Shown here: in pieces, positions 60,001 to 64,000 of the stretch
Layout of the letters: every line of letters starts with the position of its first letter
How positions within the stretch are numbered: position 1 is the first letter of the stretch
From: Eopsaltria australis
Lineage: Eukaryota; Chordata; Aves; Passeriformes; Petroicidae
Length of the DNA stretch: 64,000 nucleotides
NCBI GenBank assembly: GCA_034509425.1
Contig: JAVTVJ010000667.1
Span: forward strand, 1,043,501-1,107,500
Reading direction: 5' to 3'
The notes under the pieces: model-generated
Database searches by the model: none
What the model was told of the DNA's origin: nothing
The model's input: only the letters and a program-made list of their open reading frames with translations
Made by a program: the position numbers and the translations under genes

Positions 60001-62915
60001 TCCAGTCCAATGAGACAGTTTTTTCCAGAGCTGCTGTTCTCTTTTTGTACAGAATTATATAATTTAGAAAATAAATTGTATAAGACTCTCTTGATAGCTG
60101 TGCTGAACAGTCTGTTCAGACACAAGTGTTTATTTTCAAAACCTTTCAAGATACTCAGTATCCAAATGACCAGGCATTTCTGGGAATTGTACCCAGATAT
60201 ATGATCTGGTAGATGTGCTCTGAACATGCCCCTAAATCAGTGCAAACACAACTGCAGCTCCCAGTCTCCTTTAATCAAGCTCTGCAAAGTGGCTGTTAGG
60301 TAATGCTGTGTTTCGAGAACTATTCCCTGTCTCTTGTTTGTCCCTTCCACTTGAAAGGGAAGGTGTTGGTGGCAGGACCACTGGGACAGGTGACACTGTT
60401 GCAGTGGCAGCTGCAGCTGGTGGCTGGGTGTGGGTGTTTGTGCTGGTTGGGCACTGCGTGAACAGCAAGGGCTGCATCTCTCAAGTGCAAAGGGTTCTGG
60501 GAACTGCAGGACAAAGCTCTGGACAAGAGGATTCTGTTTGCAGCTGGTAAATGCCAGCAGAGCAGGCAGGGCACCTGGCTGGAAATCCCAGAAGGCTGTC
60601 TGTCTGTCTGTCTGCTTGCCTGCCAGGGGTTACATGACTGACACCTCATGCTGGCTCTGCTGAGTACCAGCAGCTGAATCCCACTGGGCCCTGGCACCTT
60701 GCCTGGGCATTGAAAAGCATCTGCACTGTCTTCCCCTTGCTGTGCTCAGAGCTGCTGCTGCAGCCTGAGTGGGGCACGAGTTGAGGAGGGTCCTGCTCTG
60801 ACCTCAGCCTCCCACCACCCAGCAGGGCAGGGGAAAAGCAGTGCTGCCTTTTCTGCTGGTCTTGGGTCACAATGGTCCTTCTCCCTGTGCAGGGCAAACA
60901 ACCTGGCTTTCTGCTGGAGGCTGCAAGTCACCAGGAACACCTCACAGAGGAGGTTTCCAGCCCCACACCATCTGTGGGTGGAGCAGACAAGCTGAATTCT
61001 GATCTGATCATAGCTTTGCATGCTGCCCTGTTCCAAGCACATGCACAGGCACGATGGTCTGTAGGCACATGAGGTTTGTGTTGTGTCACCTTCCCTACAC
61101 CAATGTCCAGGGTCTGAGGTTCATAAATACCTGCTCTCACTTAAAAAACAGTCCTCAGCTTAAGACTTGACTTCAAACAAGTTTATGATGCAACTCCTAA
61201 AGAAGCTGTGGACATCTAGGATCCATGAATGTGTTAGCTCTGACTCTGCTCTTGTGGTTACCTCTTTCAGGACTATCTTACTGAGTGTAATCTCTTTGCT
61301 TAATGAGCCCAACACATTCTCCCCAGCCAATGTGGATGCGTCAGTCATGTTCAGGAAATGGAGGGACAGTAAAGGAAAAGACAAGGAGTACGCCGAAATC
61401 ATAAGGTAAGCTTTGCCACTTGTGATGCTGGGCTGCCAGCCTTCTGCTTTGAATCCTATCAAACAGGCTGCTTCCAGAATTTGCTGAAACCAGCTTCTCA
61501 CAGTAGAATTTAATTTGGAAATTAATTTTAGTGTCTTATTCCAAGTCCATGCTTCTGGTCCCTTCAGAATTTTCAGCACATAGAAGCAGTGCAAGCTTCT
61601 GGAGCAGGAGGACTGGGCTGATATGTCTTTAAATAGTTCTTTATTCAGACTAATCCATCATGATGCTCTGCAAAACCTATTGGCTACTAGTAAATCCCAG
61701 TCAAAGTCCCTGCTTGTCTTTGAGCCCTGTATTGCTTGGGATGTGATGCAAACTGACTGCATCCTACTAATTTCTGTGCTTAATGCACGCATGAATCATA
61801 ATCTTGTCCCTCCAATTCAAAGGAGCATCAGCAGGATTTGTCAAGGGCTTGCAGAGCTGGGTTGGATTAGCTGGAAGCACTGCTCAGTGCTGCCCTTGGA
61901 GCAGTCCATGGTTCATCAGGAGCTGCAGGGGGATGATGTGAGCGTGGGCCAGGGCTGCTGTGGAGGCACAGTCCAGCCTGGAGCAGGACTGCTGGCACAA
62001 AGCCGCATCTGTGTTGTCTGTGCCAGCTGGGCATGCAGGACCTGGCCCTGGGAGGGGTCAGCAAGGCTCTGTCTGTGCAGAGAATCCTCCAGCTCCCTCT
62101 GCTCCAGGGAGGTGGGTGTGCTCTACACAGGAATGCCAGACGGGCAGTGGGTGGGTGAGGGGACAGGCTGCCATCTGTTCCTCCCTGCTGCGAGGCAGCA
62201 GCCAGGCCTGGCCCGTGGTGATGGGAAGCACTTGGTTTCTGCCAGCCCCAGGCTGTGTCCTGGGGTGCTGCCATGTGCTCCAGCTGCTCTGACCCTCCAG
62301 TGGGAGCTGAAAGCTGCCAAAGGCTTGTGGGAATTGCAGTTTTGAGCACGGTGTGGAAGAGTTGTCAGCAGCAGTCAATAAATCATCCTAGGAAATCCCT
62401 GACCATCCCCACGGTAGCGAATGGAATTTGCTTTGGCCTCTGGCAGGTCTCTAGTGCAGAGCCTGTGGAATAACTGATTTCATGTGTTGCTCAGAGCGTG
62501 TGTAATGCAAACACCCTTGGCATGCTCCCAACCCTGGGGCTGCAGGAATCAAGTCTGTTTCCAATTCTGCTTGTGGTGCTTCCCGCAAACCTGAGCTCTC
62601 AGGAGGGCTGGGCAGGGCCTGCAGGGGAGGGTGGGGGAGTTAAGCCACGGGCACATGACCCTGCTCACATTCCTGCTGTGTCCTTCTCCCCACAGGAAAC
62701 AGGTTTTGGCTACCAAAGCTGAGGCAGAGAAGGATGGTGTGAAGGTCCCCACTACACTGGCAGAGTACTGCATCAAAACTAAAGTGCCTTCCAATGACAA
62801 CAGTTCAGATTTGCTTTACGACGACTTGTACGATGACGACATTGACGATGAAGATGAGGAGGAGGAGGATGCCGACTGTTACGATGACGATGATTCTGGC
62901 AACGAGGAGTCGTGA
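13717..62915 (+). CDS. UBE2R2: UBE2R2, ubiquitin-conjugating enzyme E2 R2 (CDC34-like), spliced in 5 coding exons
   Basis: The CDS joins 13717-13893, 53476-53562, 56906-57003, 61271-61405 and 62696-62915: 238 codons plus TGA, the length of human UBE2R2 as I recall it. It starts [18 protein letters not shown], close to UBE2R2 and unlike the MARPLVPSSQ start of its paralogue CDC34. Visible features are the UBC fold (about 8-170), HPN at 83-85, catalytic Cys93, an acidic-loop insertion with Asp102, Asp103, Glu108 and Glu112, and an acidic tail (about 200-238) ending in SGNEES. Ser233 lies in the casein-kinase-2-type context reported for this protein. From family knowledge, it takes ubiquitin from E1 and, docked on cullin-RING ligases through its tail, extends Lys48-linked chains in cytosol and nucleus. 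All introns are GT-AG and no exon is broken. From memory, the only differences from human are Ser for Thr7 and Leu for Ser170. A Z or W gametolog call cannot be made here. Confidence 0.97.
14127..14176 (-). mobile_element. CR1 LINE 3' tip, intron 1
   Basis: TCACGGAATTGTTACGGTTAGAAGGGACCTCTGAAGATCATCTAGTCCC is the complement of a CR1 3' terminus. Only ~50 bp is recognisable. It lies just past the CpG island and faces a second CR1 in the opposite orientation. Confidence 0.7.
14240..14522 (+). mobile_element. CR1 LINE 3' fragment, intron 1
   Basis: Close to the CR1 consensus: GGGGCAGAACAAGGGGGAATGG, GTTTAGCTTAGATATTAGGACGAAATTGTTCATTGTGAGGGTGGTGAGACACTGGCACAGGTTGTCCAGAGAAGTTGTGGATGCCCC, GTCTAGTGGAAAGTGTCTCTGCCCATG and TCCCTTCCAACCCAAACATTTTATGAG. 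Confidence 0.88.
14523..23383. other. Intron 1 block without recognised features
   Basis: No open frame here resembles a known protein. I recognise no CR1, LTR or RNA gene. Confidence 0.5.
23384..23485 (-). mobile_element. CR1 LINE 3' fragment, intron 1
   Basis: Complement of a CR1 3' end: CACAGAGTTGTTCAGGTTGGAAAAGACCTCTAAGATTGAGTCCAGCC, then CACCACTAAACCATGTCCACAAGTGCCACATCCACAC. It is followed 320 bases later by a larger CR1 in the same orientation. Confidence 0.8.
23802..24325 (-). mobile_element. CR1 LINE fragment, intron 1
   Basis: Complement of CR1 from its 3' tip (TTTCACAGAATCAGTGAGGGTGGAAGACCTCTGAGATCAAGTCCAACC) through CACCTAAACCTCCCCTG and CTTTTCTCCAGGCTAAACACC to CCCAGAACTGGACACAGCACTCAAGGTGTGGCCTCACGAGTGC. 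The minus frame at 24091-24324 still reads end-of-ORF2 residues such as [14 protein letters not shown]. Confidence 0.88.
30006..30033. repeat. 28-base poly(T) run
   Basis: Uninterrupted T homopolymer in intron 1. The sequence beside it is not recognisably a retrocopy. Confidence 0.95.
32005..32027. repeat. 23-base poly(T) run
   Basis: Uninterrupted T homopolymer in intron 1. Confidence 0.95.
35996..36479 (+). mobile_element. Possible ERV LTR, intron 1 (approximate limits)
   Basis: A stretch from about TGATAGTGGGCACAAAG to CATTTTGGGACAGCA has LTR-like order: a GGATAAAAAG-type A/T box, then GCCACCAGCCCCCGTTTCTGTGCAGAACTG, an AATAAA poly(A) signal (36403-36408) and a short U5-like segment. It resembles ERV1-type R-U5 regions as I remember them. 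I found no matching target duplication, so ends and family are uncertain. Confidence 0.4.
36480..45767. other. Intron 1 block without recognised features
   Basis: No gene, RNA gene or repeat family can be supported in this AT-rich stretch. Confidence 0.5.
45768..46678 (-). mobile_element. CR1 LINE, longest copy in the window (~910 bp)
   Basis: The + strand reads the complement of CR1 from its 3' end (AATCACAGAAACTTAAGAGTTTGGAAGGAATCTTAAAGATCATTC) to GTCCAGGTCCCTCTGAATGGCATCCC and beyond. Remnant frames on the minus strand show end-of-ORF2 protein (KRRLCG at 45848-46192, [14 protein letters not shown] at 46402-46713), but stops and frameshifts separate them. The 5' end is truncated, as is usual for CR1. 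Confidence 0.92.
46679..49764. other. Intron 1 block without recognised features
   Basis: Nothing beyond unique intron sequence can be supported. Confidence 0.5.
49765..50000 (-). mobile_element. CR1 LINE internal fragment, intron 1
   Basis: The minus strand reads a CR1 ORF2-like stretch, GCTGAACATGACCCAGCATGTGCCCAGATGGCCAAGAGCATCCTGGCCTGGATCGGCAACAG. The fragment lacks the CR1 3' end and boundaries are approximate. Confidence 0.7.
50001..53475. other. Last part of intron 1, no recognised feature
   Basis: Only the splice acceptor and pyrimidine tract before exon 2 are identifiable. Confidence 0.5.
53476..53562 (+). CDS. UBE2R2: UBE2R2 coding exon 2 (residues 60-88)
   Basis: This 87-base exon follows a pyrimidine-rich acceptor (TTTCTTTCAG) and ends at donor GAG|GTAAGG, phase 0 on both sides. 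It encodes [20 protein letters not shown] then KMWHPNIYE. This includes the PxxPP turn of the UBC fold and the HPN motif at 83-85, whose Asn supports the catalytic cysteine. Confidence 0.97.
53563..56905 (+). other. UBE2R2: UBE2R2 intron 2 (3,343 bp)
   Basis: GTAAGG...TTGCAG, phase 0. I recognise no repeat or RNA gene inside it. Confidence 0.9.
56906..57003 (+). CDS. UBE2R2: UBE2R2 coding exon 3 (residues 89-121, active site)
   Basis: This 98-base exon follows TTGCAG and ends AATGTCAG|GTAACT, so the Arg121 codon is split (phase 2). It carries the ubiquitin-accepting cysteine in NGDVCISIL (Cys93). Directly after it comes the acidic loop [17 protein letters not shown], which marks the CDC34/UBE2R subfamily and is missing from most E2 enzymes. 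Confidence 0.97.
57004..61270 (+). other. UBE2R2: UBE2R2 intron 3 (4,267 bp)
   Basis: GTAACT...TTTCAG, phase 2. It contains one ERVL LTR remnant near 57600 and a short (GTCT)n stretch near 60598; the rest is unassigned. Confidence 0.9.
57600..57681 (-). mobile_element. ERVL LTR remnant, minus strand
   Basis: GCTTTCATATCTGAGCTGATGCCATATGGTATGGAATATCCCTTTGGTCAGTTTGGGCCAGCTG is the complement of the middle of the same avian ERVL LTR type found at 2672-3249 (CTGACCAAAGGGGTATTCC there). Only ~80 bp remains; both ends are lost. Confidence 0.7.
61271..61405 (+). CDS. UBE2R2: UBE2R2 coding exon 4 (residues 121-166)
   Basis: This 135-base exon follows TCTTTCAG and ends ATAAG|GTAAGC, phase 2 on both sides. 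It encodes the C-terminal helices of the catalytic domain, [20 protein letters not shown] then [10 protein letters not shown] and [11 protein letters not shown]. The split codon with exon 5 gives Arg166. Confidence 0.97.
61406..62695 (+). other. UBE2R2: UBE2R2 intron 4 (1,290 bp)
   Basis: GTAAGC...CCACAG, phase 2. It is GC-richer than intron 1. A 240-codon open frame (61623-62345) has no recognisable domain and overlaps equally long frames on the other strand, so I treat it as chance. Confidence 0.9.
62696..62915 (+). CDS. UBE2R2: UBE2R2 coding exon 5 (residues 166-238, acidic tail)
   Basis: The exon follows CCCCACAG and runs to TGA at 62913-62915. It encodes the end of the UBC domain ([14 protein letters not shown]), the [17 protein letters not shown] linker and a tail very rich in Asp and Glu (about residues 204-237). 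In family members this tail binds a basic canyon on the cullin. Residue 170 is Leu (TTG), where I recall Ser in human UBE2R2 and Leu in the paralogue CDC34. Confidence 0.96.
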
Positions 62916-63001
62916 CCTGCTCCCTCTATGCCCCTGTACTGCCCTGCCGACTCAGGCCAGAAGGGAGCAGCGGTAACCTAGCAGCAGTCCAGCAAAAAAG
63001 T

Positions 63002-63053
63002 GGGGGGGGGTGTCAAAAAAAAAAAGAAAAAAAAAAAAACAAAAAAAAAAAAA
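63002..63053 (+). repeat. Low-complexity G run and A-rich tract in the 3' UTR
   Basis: Nine consecutive G (63002-63010) are followed by a 39-base tract (63015-63053) that is all A except one G and one C. Length is likely variable and error-prone in sequencing. It can also prime oligo-dT falsely, giving apparent early 3' ends in cDNA data. Confidence 0.9.
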
Positions 63054-63651
63054 CCCAACACAAAACTTTGTCTCCTGCTGTCTCCTGTTGTATGGATCTG
63101 TTCGCTCCTTTTTTATGGACCTCTTAGAGACCCTCCACAGAATGTCTGAATTCTTGCATTCTTAACCCTTTCATCACTGTATTACAATTTCTTTTTAAAA
63201 AAGAAACTCCCCTTTTCACTTCTCTACGAAATGCTCACAGCAAAACAGGTTTGCTCGTGTTTAGATTCTTGAATTAAATACAGTCTTGCATTGAGATGTT
63301 TAATGTATTTAAAGCTGGAACAAACCCATTGGAAGCTGGGTTTTCGGGAGCTCAAAGTGCTGCATTTACTGGGAAGAAAAAAAAAATCCCCACGAAGCAA
63401 ATTGCCAAGGTTTAGCTGCTCCATTTACAATAATAGCGTGTGTACATTCGTTTAGCCTTGTGGTGGTGGCTTTTCCTTTATAAGGTGTGGGGCGGAGAGT
63501 GTAAAGCTACTGTGTGTTGAGCTTGATGGGATGTCACTGAAAGGTACAGTATTCCTTTTCAGCCTGCTAAGTTAGGAAATAGCTGGCCCCTGGAGCCTCA
63601 GAGGGCACAATCAGCTTTGTCTCTGGAAAAGGCTTGTGATATGAACCCTAA

Positions 63652-63657
63652 AATAAA
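63652..63657 (+). terminator. UBE2R2: Probable poly(A) signal AATAAA
   Basis: A canonical AATAAA lies about 740 bases after the stop codon. It is followed 35-65 bases later by a G/T-rich then T-rich stretch (63690-63721), the usual arrangement of a cleavage and polyadenylation site. Confidence 0.7.
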
Positions 63658-63677
63658 CACGTAACACTTCACATCTG

Positions 63678-63960
63678 TACAACTGAGCCCTGGGTTGCTA
63701 TTGTTTTTTATTTTTTTTTTTCAGACTAGGATAGGGTTGAAAAAGTTCAGTTTAGCTGTTCTGCTGAGATCTGCTGCCAGCTGCCCCTCCCGGGAGGGAG
63801 GTGTGCATCCTGCTGCCCAGCAGGCCACTATTGATGCCGGACTGATTTTTGGCAGTGGGACAGACCAGCAGCCTCCTGCCCCGTTCTGGCTGGCAGCCCT
63901 TGCTCCGTGCAGCGCCAGCCCTGAGCAGCTGGAGCTGCCTTGTGCCGCTTGTGTGGGCCA
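63678..63960. other. Downstream of the proximal poly(A) site, no recognised feature
   Basis: T-rich sequence at 63702-63721, then GC-richer DNA. In mammals UBAP2 lies next, convergent with UBE2R2, but no exon of it is visible here. Confidence 0.5.
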
Positions 63961-64000
63961 CCTGTGGCCACCTGTGGTCACCTGTGGTCACCTGTGGGCA
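63961..64000. repeat. Start of a 10-bp tandem repeat (CCTGTGGYCA)n
   Basis: Four contiguous units CCTGTGGCCA, CCTGTGGTCA, CCTGTGGTCA, CCTGTGGGCA run to the window edge, with a degenerate unit before them (63951-63960). The array presumably continues beyond the window. Confidence 0.85.

Larger units (their letters stand above)
62916..63677 (+). other. UBE2R2: UBE2R2 3' UTR (proximal form, approximate end)
   Basis: This is the non-coding stretch from the stop codon to about 20 bases past the AATAAA at 63652. It contains a nine-G run and a 39-base A-rich tract near its start, and a weaker ATTAAA at 63273-63278. Mammalian UBE2R2 transcripts are, as I recall, longer, so distal poly(A) sites beyond this window are possible. 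The end given is an estimate. Confidence 0.65.

Noticed and set aside
61623..62345. 240-codon open frame in UBE2R2 intron 4
   Set aside because: GC-rich intron with comparable frames on the opposite strand; no splice sites or known domain.
63015..63053. A-rich tract as the true mRNA poly(A) end
   Set aside because: It is encoded in the genome, lies 100 bases after the stop codon and has no AATAAA just upstream, so it is more likely an internal tract.
63961..64000. Short regular repeats as a CRISPR array
   Set aside because: The units are directly contiguous with no spacers, and this is a vertebrate genome.

Overview
This window comes from a bird nuclear genome. The evidence is the many short, 5'-truncated fragments of the CR1 LINE family, plus endogenous-retrovirus LTRs with the architecture of avian ERVL and alpharetrovirus-like (ERVK/ERV2) elements. 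There is no operon structure, no CRISPR array and no bacterial or plasmid feature. The only gene I can support is UBE2R2, the CDC34-like ubiquitin-conjugating enzyme, on the + strand. All five coding exons are present and join to an uninterrupted 238-codon protein. In birds, the region matching human 9p13, where UBE2R2 lies, is on the Z chromosome. A W gametolog cannot be excluded from sequence alone, but the low repeat load of the introns argues for Z.

Layout. Positions 1 to about 13,290 are upstream intergenic DNA with no gene I recognise. They hold a 369-bp minus-strand ERVK-type solo LTR with a perfect 6-bp target duplication (1738-2106), an ERVL solo LTR inside a CR1 (2672-3249), a possible third LTR (10856-11536), several CR1 fragments including one CR1 nested in another (about 12063-13292), a 57-base T run, and a small insertion that looks copied from 1.5 kb away. 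Positions about 13,340-14,050 are a CpG island with the promoter, 5' UTR and coding exon 1. It carries five exact copies and one variant of GGGGCGTGGC, and CR1 remnants lie on both sides.

Positions 13,894-53,475 are intron 1 (39.6 kb), mostly unique AT-rich sequence with a few CR1 fragments and one possible LTR. Exons 2 to 5 fall between 53,476 and 62,915. The 3' UTR runs to a probable poly(A) signal at 63,652-63,657. The last 40 bases begin a 10-bp tandem repeat that continues beyond the window.

Function. UBE2R2 is an E2 enzyme. Its catalytic fold carries the HPN motif (residues 83-85), the active-site Cys93, the CDC34-type acidic loop (about 98-113) and a C-terminal acidic tail. From family knowledge, it works with cullin-RING ligases to build Lys48-linked ubiquitin chains. 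I found no previously undescribed multi-gene system. The points most worth a second look are rearrangements at repeats, promoter architecture and one protein substitution.
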